This document shows positions 7,983 through 17,312 of a stretch of DNA of 64,000 bases, piece by piece. Origin of the DNA: Clostridium sp. OF03-18AA. Its GTDB lineage: Bacteria; Bacillota; Clostridia; Lachnospirales; Lachnospiraceae. The notes under the pieces are model-generated. The model made no database searches. It was not told where the DNA came from and saw nothing but the letters and a program-made list of their open reading frames with translations. Numbering within the stretch: position 1 is the first letter of the stretch; each line of letters opens with the position of its first letter. The stretch is taken from positions 62,001-126,000 of the forward strand of contig NZ_QUEP01000005.1 of assembly GCF_003478035.1 (NCBI RefSeq), read 5' to 3'. The translations under genes and the position numbers were made by a program.

Positions 7983-9067
7983 GCCGCTGTCTCCGGGCCG
8001 TACACATAGAGACGGTCCCCTTCCACATTCACGTAGCCTTCCGTGCCTTTTTCCAGATAGTTACGGCTTAAGAAGCAGAGCGGTTCTCCCATTCCCATCT
8101 TCGCCATAACGCGGTAATAATCCCCCTCGAAGGAGGAATACTCGACCGCCACCGGAAAACTGTTCTCCTGCCGCTCGCTTCCGGTCCACACCGTGTTCTC
8201 CGCGCGGAAGCGGACAGTCACCATGTCATCTTTGCGGATTCCGTTTCTTCCGAGTGTTCCGCAGACACTGCCACCGAGATCGATCTGCGTGCCGCCATCC
8301 TTCCTCGCGTATCCATGTACCCGGTTTCCGGCACCTAAAAGAGCCGCCACCGACTCCGTTCCCGGATTCCTGTAACAGTTTTTCGGGGAATCGATCTGGT
8401 CGATATTTCCCTTGTTCATGATCACGATCCGGTCCGCCATCGCGAACGCCTCCGACGGGTCATGGGTGACGTGAAAGACGGTCGTCCCAAGCTTCCGGAA
8501 CAAGAACGCCATTTCGGTTCTCATCTCCACACGGAGCTGGACATCCAGATTGCAGAGCGGCTCATCCATCAGGAGAATATCCGGCTTCGTGATCAGTGCC
8601 CGGGCGATCGCGACTCTCTGCTGCTGACCGCCGGAAAGCTCCGCCGGATACCGTTTTTCCAGTCCCTCCAGATGCAGAAGCTTTAAGAGCTCCTGTACCC
8701 GCTCCTCGATCTCCTCTTTTCCGGTTTTGCTCCGCTTTAAGCCGTAAGCGATGTTATCATACGCTGTCATATGTGGCCACAGTGCAAAATCCTGAAACAC
8801 CATGTTCATATGGCGTTTCTCCGGCGGTAGGACTTTTCCCGCCTCAGAGATCATCTGCCCGTTCATAGTCACGCGTCCGCCATCGGGAGCCAGCATGCCT
8901 GCGATAATGTTCAGCAAGGTGGACTTTCCGCAGCCGGACGGACCCAATACGCTGATGATCTCGTTTTTATGGACTTCCATGCTGATTCCCTTAAGCACTT
9001 CCGTCTTTCCAAAGCTTTTTGTCAGATCTTCTATTTTTAAGATGACTTCCTGTTTCTGAATCTCCAT
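7979..9067 (-). CDS. ABC transporter ATPase, Fe3+/2-aminoethylphosphonate type
   Basis: A 362-residue ATPase of the CysA/FbpC/PotA class that drives the two-domain permease encoded upstream. Motifs in order: Walker A GPSGCGKST, Q-loop FQDFALWPHM, signature LSGGQQQR, Walker B ILLMDEPLCNLD and the switch His in HVTHDPSEA. A TOBE-like regulatory domain fills the last 120 residues. The ATG at 9067 is used because GGAGG lies just upstream; an in-frame TTG four codons earlier overlaps that site. Substrate is probably ferric iron or an organophosphonate, judged from the family of the whole operon. Confidence 0.85.
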   Translation of the reverse strand: MEIQKQEVILKIEDLTKSFGKTEVLKGISMEVHKNEIISVLGPSGCGKSTLLNIIAGMLAPDGGRVTMNGQMISEAGKVLPPEKRHMNMVFQDFALWPHMTAYDNIAYGLKRSKTGKEEIEERVQELLKLLHLEGLEKRYPAELSGGQQQRVAIARALITKPDILLMDEPLCNLDVQLRVEMRTEMAFLFRKLGTTVFHVTHDPSEAFAMADRIVIMNKGNIDQIDSPKNCYRNPGTESVAALLGAGNRVHGYARKDGGTQIDLGGSVCGTLGRNGIRKDDMVTVRFRAENTVWTGSERQENSFPVAVEYSSFEGDYYRVMAKMGMGEPLCFLSRNYLEKGTEGYVNVEGDRLYVYGPETAA

Positions 9068-9138
9068 ATATTCCTCCAAAAGCAGTTAGCGTGTACCCTA
9101 TAAAGTCTCCCACTGTATCTGCTTTATTTCCTGATCGT

Positions 9139-10941
9139 CTAACTATTCTGTACCTTCATCGTTACCCGCTTATTTTCTTTCTGCCCCCGGAAGAGCTTCA
9201 CCACAGATCCGGCTGCTCTTCTTCTCTGGAACAGCTGAGAATAAAGCGGTAAAAGCTCCATCAGTAAAATGAGAAGGACCACGATTCCGCCGCCAAACAC
9301 CGTTGCCGCCGCAGAATATCCGAATTTCAGATTTTCCACTCCTTTGCTGATGTAGACCGGCAGTGTCTGATAGTTCGGCGGATAGAGGATCGTATTGATC
9401 GCAAGGTTGAACACGCTTCCGCCAAATGCGGATAAAAATGCGGACAAAACGGTTGCTTTTAAGAGCGGCCAGAGAATCGTCCGAATCCGCGTGATAAGAC
9501 CGGCGCCGGAAAGCCGGGCCGCAAACAGGATCGGTCTCGGGATCTTTGCCATACCGCCGGTCAGAACTCTCGTGATGACCGGAATCGCCGCCGCAACGCT
9601 GGCAAGGACAATGATCCTGGGCGTTCCGTACATCTTAACCCCCATGGATTCGATCCATCGCTGGTTCCATACAAAGATATAGCCGATACCTAAAACGACT
9701 CCCGGCACTGCTAACGCAACCAGGGACAGCACATCGATCACGCGCTTTAAAACGAAGTCTGAATAGTTCAGCACATAGGAAACGAAAAATCCGAGAACCA
9801 GCCCAATGATGGCTGCCGCAAAGGCAATCATCAAGGAGTGTTCCAGACCATTTAAGAGCTCTTTGCTGTCTACGATGACCTTCTCATAATTCTTTAACGT
9901 GAAACTGAAATTTGCAACGGAGATCGAGTCGGAGAAGGACATGACCACTGTGGAACCAAGCGGCACAAACAGTGTGATAAATGCCAGAAATGCCCCTAAG
10001 AAATCGAGGATGATCCCGACTCCAAATGCAGGGCGGACCGGCACCGCCTTCACGGTTCCCGTATCAAAGAAATCGTACCGCTTTTTACCAATGATCCTGT
10101 ACTGGACGATCATGGCTGCGATGATGATCAGTACCAGATAGAAGGATAACACACCTGCCATATCCAGGCGGATCGGGGAACTGTAAAGCGCCGTATAGAT
10201 CGCGTATGGCAATGTCGGGAAGCGATATACTCCGGAGATCGCTGCCGGAAGTCCGAAATCACCGATCGTATCCATAAAGATCAAGATCGCCGCGGAACAA
10301 TAGGCCGGAATGCATAAAGGTGCCTGCACAGTCTTCCACTCTTCCCACGGAGATGCCCCATTCATTCTTGCTGCCAGAGACAGCCGTTCCGGTTTCCACT
10401 CCAGGGCCGCCTTGATCGTCACATAAGCAAAGGGGAACTTGTTGAGTACCATGATAAACACCAGCCCCGGAAAGCTGAATACCAGACTGTTTATGTTGTT
10501 CCAGTGAAGCCAGGACCTCGCGATCCCGTTTCCGGAAGCGAAATAGACCCAGCCCTGGGCAATGATGAAGGACGGCATGATCATCAGGATCCACGCCGCG
10601 ATGTCTAAAAGTTTCGCTGTCTTAAACTCCCATTTTACCCGGAAATTTGCAAGAAACGCCCCAAACACCGTGCCAAAAAATGTTGTCCAGATGCCAAGAG
10701 ACATGGAATTTCCGAGTGCCTTATACCAGAGCGGTTTTTCAAAGACCTCAAAGAGCAGGCTCATTCCATCTGCTTTTTCCGTATTTCCAAAAAATCCGGG
10801 ACTTACGATCTGTAAAAGAACGGCCCCTAGCGGCAAGATAATTAAAACAGCAAGCACGGAAAGGATGATCCAGCCGATCGCCCCTTCTGCCTGTCCTCTA
10901 TGTGCTGCGCTTCTTAATTTTCCACTATTTCGCGGACTCAT
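9139..10941 (-). CDS. ABC transporter permease, fused FbpB type (two permease domains)
   Basis: About 600 residues with two tandem permease domains of roughly six helices each, the layout of FbpB/AfuB ferric-iron and PhnU/V-like phosphonate permeases. Each half has a coupling-helix loop: AARMNGASPWEEWKTVQAPL in the first and AARLSGAGLITRIRTILWPL in the second. The ATG at 10941 is preferred over an earlier one at 11013: AAGGAG lies 10 bp upstream and the overlap with the binding-protein gene falls to 17 bp. It sits in the cytoplasmic membrane and pairs with the ATPase gene 71 bp downstream. Confidence 0.88.
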   Translation of the reverse strand: MSPRNSGKLRSAAHRGQAEGAIGWIILSVLAVLIILPLGAVLLQIVSPGFFGNTEKADGMSLLFEVFEKPLWYKALGNSMSLGIWTTFFGTVFGAFLANFRVKWEFKTAKLLDIAAWILMIMPSFIIAQGWVYFASGNGIARSWLHWNNINSLVFSFPGLVFIMVLNKFPFAYVTIKAALEWKPERLSLAARMNGASPWEEWKTVQAPLCIPAYCSAAILIFMDTIGDFGLPAAISGVYRFPTLPYAIYTALYSSPIRLDMAGVLSFYLVLIIIAAMIVQYRIIGKKRYDFFDTGTVKAVPVRPAFGVGIILDFLGAFLAFITLFVPLGSTVVMSFSDSISVANFSFTLKNYEKVIVDSKELLNGLEHSLMIAFAAAIIGLVLGFFVSYVLNYSDFVLKRVIDVLSLVALAVPGVVLGIGYIFVWNQRWIESMGVKMYGTPRIIVLASVAAAIPVITRVLTGGMAKIPRPILFAARLSGAGLITRIRTILWPLLKATVLSAFLSAFGGSVFNLAINTILYPPNYQTLPVYISKGVENLKFGYSAAATVFGGGIVVLLILLMELLPLYSQLFQRRRAAGSVVKLFRGQKENKRVTMKVQNS

Positions 10942-12031
10942 CTGCAAACCACTCCTTGATCTCTGCTTCGTGTTCAGATGCCCAGGATGCCTCTGCATAG
11001 ACAAGCTTTCCATCTTTCTCGCGATCTTCTTTTTCGTTTACGCCTGCAACGGACGGTTCAAAATATCCTTCATCTCCCGCATCCACCAGCTGCTGCTGTG
11101 TCTCCGGCTGTAAAAGGAATTCGATGAATTTCTTCGCAACCTCCGGCTGATCCGTCTTCGCGCTGATCGCTGCCACACGTACAGATGCCGGTGCGCCTTC
11201 TTCCGGCCAGATGATGCTGATCGGCTCTCCGGAAGCGATCATGCCGTATGCGTTGCTCTCCTGAAGTCCTGCCACCGCGATCTCACCGCTGGCAAGCGCC
11301 TGAACCACCTGCGGGTTCTTTGGGTAGACCTTTAAGCCATTTTCGAATAATGAGCCGAAGTACTCTTTTCCGCTATCCATTCCCTTCGAGTTGAAGAAGT
11401 ATGACACGAAGGGATATGCCGGAGCCGCTACGCTCGGATCTGCGATTCCGATCTTATCTTTATATTCCGGTTTTGCGAAGTCTTCCCAGGTCTTCGGAGC
11501 TGTTTCTTCTGTGAAAACATCATTCCTGTACGCGATCACGCCTGCCGCGTGTGCCCCGGTCGGATAGTATGCCTTGTCCGCCGGAACGATCTCCTTAAAG
11601 AAATCGGTGAGGTTTCCCGCATTAGATGGTTCCCAGTCCGTGAGAAGCATTCCCTTCTTTCCGAGAGAGTTGATACTTGGCATGGAATCCAGCCATACGA
11701 TATCCCACTGTGGGTTGTCGCCCTCCGTCTCGATCCTTGCAAGTGTCTCCGCACCGTTTCCTGCTACGACTTCCACGTCATATCCGGTCGCCTTTTTAAA
11801 CATCTCCGGAATAATATCATCGAAGTCGTTTAAATATACTACAAGCGGTTTGGTCTGGGACACCTTCCCAGCCGTCTCCGCCACAGTTGTTGTCTCTGCC
11901 GCCATCGTCCCTGCTGCTGTCGTTGTCTCCGAAGCCGCTGTGGTCTCCGCTGTTTTCGCACCGCAGCCGGTCATGGATGCCGCCGCCATCAGTCCCGCCA
12001 TGGTAAGTGCTGTCAGTCTTATTTTTTTCAT
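10925..12031 (-). CDS. ABC transporter substrate-binding lipoprotein, Fe3+/phosphonate type
   Basis: A 368-residue lipoprotein with a signal peptide ending in SMTGCG (lipobox cysteine near residue 23) and a Thr/Ala-rich linker to about residue 58. The binding fold follows (PLVVYLNDFDDIIPEMF… WDIVWLDSMPSI… ENGLKVYPKNPQVVQALASGE…), as in the AfuA/FbpA/PhnS family. It catches substrate outside the membrane and delivers it to the fused permease. It is the first gene of the operon. The C-terminal codons overlap the permease start. Ferric iron and 2-aminoethylphosphonate cannot be separated by eye. Confidence 0.85.
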   Translation of the reverse strand: MKKIRLTALTMAGLMAAASMTGCGAKTAETTAASETTTAAGTMAAETTTVAETAGKVSQTKPLVVYLNDFDDIIPEMFKKATGYDVEVVAGNGAETLARIETEGDNPQWDIVWLDSMPSINSLGKKGMLLTDWEPSNAGNLTDFFKEIVPADKAYYPTGAHAAGVIAYRNDVFTEETAPKTWEDFAKPEYKDKIGIADPSVAAPAYPFVSYFFNSKGMDSGKEYFGSLFENGLKVYPKNPQVVQALASGEIAVAGLQESNAYGMIASGEPISIIWPEEGAPASVRVAAISAKTDQPEVAKKFIEFLLQPETQQQLVDAGDEGYFEPSVAGVNEKEDREKDGKLVYAEASWASEHEAEIKEWFADESAK

Positions 12032-12203
12032 AATGTGTTTCCTCCTGCAGATCGTCTCTGCCTTTTTCTTTTATGCCTGTCTGTCAGTTTCTGTCTTTAT
12101 CCTATGCGTCCTCTGTAAAATCTGGTGCCGTCATCACCTAAAGCCTGTGTAAAATCTGTGTCAGGTATGCTTCCGAAAATCCGGAAAGTTCCAGAGGTAT
12201 TTC

Positions 12204-12232
12204 TTGCAGATCACTGCAATTCTTAGTATACT
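12204..12232 (+). promoter_or_regulatory. Promoter of the alcohol dehydrogenase gene
   Basis: TTGCAG (12204-12209) and TATACT (12227-12232) are 17 bp apart, ending 22 bp before the start codon at 12255. Confidence 0.65.
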
Positions 12233-12254
12233 TGATCTATCAGGAGGGTGTCTT

Positions 12255-13439
12255 ATGTTTAATTTTAATTTCTATACCCCGACCCGCGTCGTATTCGGAA
12301 AAGAAACCGAATACCGGATCGGAAAGCTTGTAAAAAATGTCAACTGTAAAAAAGTCCTGCTCCACTACGGAAGCGGCAGTGTGATCCGCTCCGGTCTTCT
12401 CGGACGGATCAAAGAGTCCCTGGACGCGTCCGGAGTCACCTATGTGGAGCTTGGCGGTGTTGTCCCAAACCCACGTCTTTCCTTAGTCCGCAAGGGGATC
12501 GAGCTCTGCCGAAAGGAGGGCGTTGATTTTCTCCTTGCGGTAGGCGGCGGCAGTGTCATCGACTCCGCGAAAGCCATCGGTTACGGTCTCGCGAACGACG
12601 GTGATGTCTGGGATTTCTATGAGCACACCCGTCAGGCATCCGCATGCCTTCCGATCGGCGTTGTTCTGACCATCGCGGCTTCCGGAAGTGAGATGAGCAA
12701 CAGCTCTGTTATCACAAACGATGAAACACTGGAAAAACGCGGCTACAACAATGATATCTCCCGCCCTGTATTCGCTGTCATGAATCCGGAGATCACAATG
12801 ACTCTCCCGCCGTACCAGACAGCCTGCGGCTGCACCGATATTCTGATGCATACCATGGAGCGCTATTTCACAAACGGCGGAAATATGGAGATCACCGACG
12901 CCATTGCGGAAGGTCTTATGCGCACCGTGATCACGAACGCGAAGATCCTTGTGGACGATCCAGACAACTATAACGCGAGAGCCGAGGTGATGTGGTCCGG
13001 AAGTCTCTCTCACAATGGCCTCACCGGCTGCGGAAACGACGGCGGAGACTTCGCCTCCCACCTCTTAGAGCATGAGATCGGCGGAATGTTCGACGTTGCC
13101 CACGGTGCGGGACTGGCGGCGATCTGGGGCAGCTGGGCGAGATATGTGATCGACAGCTGCACTCCGCGTTTTGCGAAATTCGCAGTGAATGTCATGGGTG
13201 TTGAACCTGGAAAAGATGATATGGAGACGGGTTTAAAGGGGATCGAGGCCATGGAAGACTTCTACCGTGCCATCAGTATGCCGACAAACTTAAAGGAACT
13301 CGGGATCGATCCGACAGAAGAACAGCTTGAGACCATGGCGAAAAACGCGAGAATCGCTGCAGGCGGCCCGAAGGGATCCGCGAAGAAGCTGGAAGCGGAA
13401 GATATGCTTAAGATCTATCAGATGGCTGCAGGAAAATAG
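12255..13439 (+). CDS. Iron-containing alcohol dehydrogenase (butanol dehydrogenase type)
   Basis: A 394-residue group III dehydrogenase that reduces aldehydes with NAD(P)H in fermentation. The ATG at 12255 follows AGGAGGG. The nucleotide site is AVGGGSVIDSAKAIG (about residue 97). The metal site is built from LMHTMERY and the late HGAGLAAIWGSW. The N-terminus MFNFNFYTPTRVVFG is typical of the YqhD/BdhA branch. It stands alone, divergent from the ABC operon, with its own promoter and terminator. Substrate preference, butyraldehyde or broader, is not visible. Confidence 0.92.
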   Translation: MFNFNFYTPTRVVFGKETEYRIGKLVKNVNCKKVLLHYGSGSVIRSGLLGRIKESLDASGVTYVELGGVVPNPRLSLVRKGIELCRKEGVDFLLAVGGGSVIDSAKAIGYGLANDGDVWDFYEHTRQASACLPIGVVLTIAASGSEMSNSSVITNDETLEKRGYNNDISRPVFAVMNPEITMTLPPYQTACGCTDILMHTMERYFTNGGNMEITDAIAEGLMRTVITNAKILVDDPDNYNARAEVMWSGSLSHNGLTGCGNDGGDFASHLLEHEIGGMFDVAHGAGLAAIWGSWARYVIDSCTPRFAKFAVNVMGVEPGKDDMETGLKGIEAMEDFYRAISMPTNLKELGIDPTEEQLETMAKNARIAAGGPKGSAKKLEAEDMLKIYQMAAGK

Positions 13440-13465
13440 CAGAAATCTATCAAAATCGCATGAAG

Positions 13466-13506
13466 AAAACCGGGATGCCGCCTATCTGCGCAGCATCCCG
13501 GTTTTC
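13466..13506 (+). terminator. Terminator after the alcohol dehydrogenase
   Basis: AAAACCGGGATGC pairs with GCATCCCGGTTTT in a strong stem, 26 bp after the stop codon. Confidence 0.85.
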
Positions 13507-13571
13507 ATATAATACCATGAATCCTTGTTTTTTATAAAAAACGTGCCTTGGCACATTCTCGCACCTCGCGC

Positions 13572-13617
13572 GGTCGCTTGCGACAATCTACATCTTCGCG
13601 TGAGTGCGCATCTTTGG
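13572..13617. repeat. 46-bp interspersed repeat, copy 1
   Basis: The segment from GGTCGCTTGCGACA to GTGCGCATCTTTGG recurs at 19276-19321 with about two differences. In both places CCTGTTACATAAAA follows shortly. It contains the small palindrome TCGCTTGCGA. Probably a non-autonomous dispersed element. Confidence 0.75.
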
Positions 13618-13642
13618 AATTCCTCGGAATTTCCTGTTACAT

Positions 13643-13690
13643 AAAATAAGACTGCCGTCCAGCATAAGCCTACTGATACGGCAGTCAATT
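13643..13690 (-). terminator. Terminator of the PH-like membrane protein gene
   Basis: Read leftward, GACTGCCGT pairs with ACGGCAGTC, followed by TTATTTTAT. The stem lies 8 bp after the stop at 13698. Confidence 0.75.
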
Positions 13691-13697
13691 TTTTCAT

Positions 13698-14708
13698 CTA
13701 CACGTAATCTCTGACCAGAAAGACCGGCTTGATCGCCATGATCTCATCGAATTCCTCCTGGGTGACGGATACATCCGCGTTGGTCTTTTTCAGATCATTT
13801 TTTACAACGTCAAACGCGTCCTCCACAGACTCGGCACGCCCCTCACGGACAGCACGCTGCATCCGCTCTACAGTCACCGGATGAAGGTAACAGGCCGGAA
13901 CCGGAAGTCCGAGATGGAGGCTGTCCACATAACCCGTAACGGCTTCTTCCGCCGCCGCAAGACGTTTTTCGATAGCTTTCCGGTTATTCGTACTCGTCGG
14001 CATGACATTCGCTCCGGAGAACAGAAAGATCGCCGCCATTCCAAAGAGGACAAAGTATACGGCAAACGCATCGTGATTCATAAAGGAGAATACGCCATAT
14101 GCAAGCGCCGCCACCCCCATGACTACCATGAATAAAGCGAGCCATTTGTAAAACGGCTTTGTCTTCTCATACGTTCTCTTTTTCTTTGCCGCGTTGGTGA
14201 GCTCTGTGAACAGGGACAGACGCTTCGTGAGGGCTGCTTTTGCCTGCTCCAGAACATTTACCGTCTCCTTCGCCTGCTCTGAGAGAGGAATGAGACGTTT
14301 CTCCGCCTGCTTTTTCTCAGCTTCCGCAAGGCGCTTTTCCGCCGCTTCACTCACGGTCTTTATCTGCGGGAACCGTTCCTTCACGGATGCCACGAAAGCG
14401 TCCACCTGATCCTCATATTTAAAGTTGCACTGCTTTTCCTTACCGTCCTCATAGACAACCACCAGATACGGCATGGTGGCAAACAGGCCTTTTCCAGTAA
14501 ATCCGCCTTTGCTCATCGCCACGCGCTTAAAGACACGGGAGACGGAAGATACCGGGATGTAGAAGCGCCGCTCCAGATAAAAGCTGTTGAGGTATAATGC
14601 CTCTTTTCCGATTCCGCAGGGACCGATTTTCTTACAGTGCTTTTTGTCCTCTGAAAGAATACTCTCCGGAATCTCTTTTTCTCCAAGTTTTGCCGGTTTT
14701 AAGAACAT
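13698..14708 (-). CDS. Uncharacterised membrane protein with PH-like N-terminal region
   Basis: Not recognised as a named family. The 336-residue product has three parts. The first (about 1-120) looks like a bacterial PH-type beta domain (ALYLNSFYLERRFYIPVSSV … MPYLVVVYEDGKEKQC). A charged Ala/Glu/Lys-rich coiled coil follows (about 120-180). Next comes a helical hairpin of two membrane segments (WLALFMVVMGVAALAYG and VYFVLFGMAAIFLFSG), then a soluble C-terminus. A GGGAGG site precedes the ATG. It is probably a single-gene unit between two stem-loops. Confidence 0.7.
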   Translation of the reverse strand: MFLKPAKLGEKEIPESILSEDKKHCKKIGPCGIGKEALYLNSFYLERRFYIPVSSVSRVFKRVAMSKGGFTGKGLFATMPYLVVVYEDGKEKQCNFKYEDQVDAFVASVKERFPQIKTVSEAAEKRLAEAEKKQAEKRLIPLSEQAKETVNVLEQAKAALTKRLSLFTELTNAAKKKRTYEKTKPFYKWLALFMVVMGVAALAYGVFSFMNHDAFAVYFVLFGMAAIFLFSGANVMPTSTNNRKAIEKRLAAAEEAVTGYVDSLHLGLPVPACYLHPVTVERMQRAVREGRAESVEDAFDVVKNDLKKTNADVSVTQEEFDEIMAIKPVFLVRDYV

Positions 14709-14738
14709 AACTCTCGCCTCCCAAATACTGAATAACCA

Positions 14739-14778
14739 GTATAAGCTGCCCTCAGCCTTTCACCGGGGCAGCTTATAC
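14739..14778. terminator. Stem-loop between cstA and the membrane-protein gene
   Basis: GTATAAGCTGCCC pairs with GGGCAGCTTATAC in a 13-bp stem. The T tract is poor on both strands, so it is only a probable terminator for cstA. Confidence 0.5.
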
Positions 14779-14847
14779 TTTCTGCATCATCTGCAGTCAG
14801 ACACTCCCAGCTTTGCAGCCTGTCTTTCGTGTCATTATAATCTTACA

Positions 14848-16284
14848 TTATGCTGTCTGTTTCTTCGTTGCGCGGATGAAGATTCCAAGGAATACGACCG
14901 CAAGTACGATACCTACCGGGTACGCAACTGCAGTACCGAGGTTTAAGCACTCTTTTGCACAGAAGAAATATGTCATGGAAACAGCGCTCATGAAGGTTGC
15001 CGGAACTGCTGTGAGCCAGTAGTTCTTCTTTGCCTTGTAGAGGTACATGCTTGCTGTCCAGAGAACGATCATAGCCAGTGTCTGGTTTGTCCAGCTGAAA
15101 TATCTCCATACGATGCTGTAATCCATATGTCCAACGATAGCGCCGATTCCAAGTAACGGTACGCAGAGAATCAGACGGTTCTTCCAGTTCTTCTGGTCAA
15201 CCTTGAACCAGTCAGCAAGTGTTAAACGTGCGCTTCTGAATGCTGTATCACCGGAAGTGATCGGGCAGGCGATAACACCTAACATGGCAAGAGCAATGCC
15301 GACACCACCCATGGTCTTCTGGCAGACATCATAGATGGCTGCGGACTGACCGTTCTTCATGATCTCTGCGAGACCTGTGTTTAAACCACCTGTCACTTCG
15401 TAGAGAGAGCATCCTGCTGCTGCCCAGATCAGGGCGATAATACCTTCACATACCATTGCGCCGTAGAATACGAAATGACCCTGTTTCTCAGATTTCATAC
15501 AACGCGCCATAAGAGGTGACTGTGTTGCGTGGAAACCAGAGATCGCACCGCAGGCAACGGTGATGAACATGAAGCTCCATACCGGTGTTCCGCTCGGATG
15601 CATGTTTCTGAAATTGCTCCAGATCTCCGGGATCACATATTCCGGTTTTGTGAAGATACCAAAAGCAACACCGAGTGCCATAATGATCAGGCAGATACCA
15701 AAGATCGGATAGACCTTACCGATGATCTTGTCGATAGAAATAAAGGTCGCGATAAAGTAGTAAGCCAGAATGATCCAGAGCCACATCTCTTTGTTTACGA
15801 CCAGACCCTGTGCTCCGCCATTGCTGAACAGAGTTACGATCAGACCGGCCGGACCAACTGCGAAAACAGTACCAACCATGACAAGAAGTACAACACTGAA
15901 TACACGCATCACGTTCTGCATCAGGCCGCCGAGGTAGATTCCGCATACCTCTGAGATCGAAGCACCATCATTTCTCTCGGACATCATGCCGGAGAAGAAG
16001 TCATGAACACCGCCGGCAAAGATCGTACCGAAGGTGATCCACAGGAATACGATCGGTCCCCACAATGCACCCTGCATGGCTCCGAAGATCGGGCCCAGAC
16101 CAGCGATATTAAGAAGCTGGATCAGAAAGAGTTTCCATTGGGGCATAACTACATAGTCGACACCATCGTTGATTCTGACTGCCGGTGTCTCTCTGTCATC
16201 CGGACTGAAAATGTTATTTACGAGGTTGCCGTAAACAAAGTAACCTCCGATCAAAAGTGCCAGACAGACGAGAAAACTAATCAT
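14848..16284 (-). CDS. cstA: CstA family carbon starvation / pyruvate transporter
   Basis: A 478-residue membrane carrier of the CstA/BtsT family, shorter than the roughly 700-residue E. coli members but normal for Firmicutes. The ATG at 16284 is chosen for its GGAGGG site; the frame is open further upstream but without a site. Family marks include FLVCLALLIGGYFVYGNLV at the N-terminus, PQWKLFLIQLLNIAGLGPIF, FVLWITFGTIFAGGVHDFF-like text and the TTG-free long hydrophobic helices after it. Established work shows that E. coli BtsT imports pyruvate under a LytS/LytT-type pair; the same pair is encoded just upstream here, so pyruvate or peptide uptake is the likely role. Confidence 0.9.
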   Translation of the reverse strand: MISFLVCLALLIGGYFVYGNLVNNIFSPDDRETPAVRINDGVDYVVMPQWKLFLIQLLNIAGLGPIFGAMQGALWGPIVFLWITFGTIFAGGVHDFFSGMMSERNDGASISEVCGIYLGGLMQNVMRVFSVVLLVMVGTVFAVGPAGLIVTLFSNGGAQGLVVNKEMWLWIILAYYFIATFISIDKIIGKVYPIFGICLIIMALGVAFGIFTKPEYVIPEIWSNFRNMHPSGTPVWSFMFITVACGAISGFHATQSPLMARCMKSEKQGHFVFYGAMVCEGIIALIWAAAGCSLYEVTGGLNTGLAEIMKNGQSAAIYDVCQKTMGGVGIALAMLGVIACPITSGDTAFRSARLTLADWFKVDQKNWKNRLILCVPLLGIGAIVGHMDYSIVWRYFSWTNQTLAMIVLWTASMYLYKAKKNYWLTAVPATFMSAVSMTYFFCAKECLNLGTAVAYPVGIVLAVVFLGIFIRATKKQTA

Positions 16285-16339
16285 ACAAATCCCTCCTTGA
16301 ACATACATTATGCTTAGTTCTTTTTCTTCAAGCAAATGC

Positions 16340-16393
16340 ATTATAGTATATTTTGCACAATATTTAAAGGTGGTCTGCATGAACAGCATGGTT
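16340..16393 (-). promoter_or_regulatory. cstA promoter with possible LytTR boxes
   Basis: On the minus strand a consensus -10 TATAAT (16345-16340) has only a weak -35 (TTTAAA) 17 bp upstream, as expected for an activated promoter. ACC-type half sites ACCATG (16393-16388) and ACCACC (16374-16369) lie just upstream, in direct orientation, about 19 bp apart. They are candidate binding sites for the LytTR regulator. Confidence 0.45.
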
Positions 16394-16406
16394 ATCTGCA
16401 CAAACG

Positions 16407-16437
16407 GCACTCCATTCGTCATGAACGGAGTGCCGCA
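16407..16437 (-). terminator. Stem-loop after lytT
   Basis: CGGCACTCC and GGAGTGCCG form a stem 14 bp after the lytT stop, followed leftward by a short TTTG. A probable weak terminator. Confidence 0.55.
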
Positions 16438-16450
16438 GCTTCTCTTTCTG

Positions 16451-17266
16451 TCAGCTGATCTTCAACAGCTGTTTTAATGTTTTCAGTTTTTCTCTTCCCA
16501 CCGGGAGTTCCCGGCTCTCATACCCCTTCATATGTACGGAAAGTCCGTTTCCGCTGCCTGCGAAAAGTTCCGAAATAAATGACAGATTTATAAGATAGCT
16601 CTTATGGATCCGGAAGAATCCGAAGTCCGCCAGCTTTTTCTCAAGTTCTCCCAAAAGCTGGTTGACCTCATAGGATCTCGATGTGGTATGGACCACACAC
16701 CCGTGTCCGTCGGTCTCCGCATACACGATCTGGGCGATCTCCAGAAACAGGATTCCGTGGCTGGCCGTCGCAGGGATCTTGCCGAATACCGTTGCTTCGC
16801 GCCTCTCTTCCACACCTGCGTTTTCCTGCTCTGCCCCCTGTTTTTCTGCTGCTGCCGGTTCCGTTTTTTCCTCCTGCTCCTCCATTTTCCCCGCGGAATC
16901 ACGTTTTCCTTCCCCAATGCATTTTTTCACAACATGGTGCACCCGCTCCGGATCGAACGGTTTTAAAATATAATCATCGATCTCCATCTCGTATGCTTTC
17001 GCAGCATACTGGGAATAGGCGGTGGCAAAGACGATCTTCGCCCCGGGAAACAGTCTTTTTGCCGTGGCCGCCAGCGTCGTCCCCTCCATGTCCCCGAGGT
17101 CCATATCCACAAAGATCAGATCAAACGAATCCGCCTCATTAAACATCTTTAAGGCGTCCGATCCGCTCTCTGCTTCCGTGATCTCACAGTCCGGACGCAC
17201 TTCCTTCACCCTGCGGATCAACATTTTTCTTGCCGGTCTCTCATCATCGATCACTGCGATCTTCAA
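16451..17266 (-). CDS. lytT: LytTR family response regulator
   Basis: A 271-residue two-domain regulator. The receiver (1-120) has the acidic pair in VIDDE, phospho-acceptor Asp54 in FVDMDLGD, and Lys in ILKPF. An unusual Glu/Ala/Gln-rich linker (about 122-160) leads to a LytTR DNA-binding domain (about 165-271; IVYAETDGHGCVVHT … FFRIHKSYLIN). The start is a TTG, placed by GGGGGAG 6 bp upstream. It pairs with the LytS kinase encoded before it and most likely activates cstA. Confidence 0.9.
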   Translation of the reverse strand: MKIAVIDDERPARKMLIRRVKEVRPDCEITEAESGSDALKMFNEADSFDLIFVDMDLGDMEGTTLAATAKRLFPGAKIVFATAYSQYAAKAYEMEIDDYILKPFDPERVHHVVKKCIGEGKRDSAGKMEEQEEKTEPAAAEKQGAEQENAGVEERREATVFGKIPATASHGILFLEIAQIVYAETDGHGCVVHTTSRSYEVNQLLGELEKKLADFGFFRIHKSYLINLSFISELFAGSGNGLSVHMKGYESRELPVGREKLKTLKQLLKIS

Positions 17267-17312
17267 AACATCTCCCCCTGTCTCTCATAATTTCCCCAAT
17301 GTATAAAATAGT

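Noticed and set aside
13482..13697. A 71-codon frame beside the alcohol dehydrogenase terminator
   Set aside because: It spans two terminators and the 46-bp dispersed repeat and has no ribosome site.
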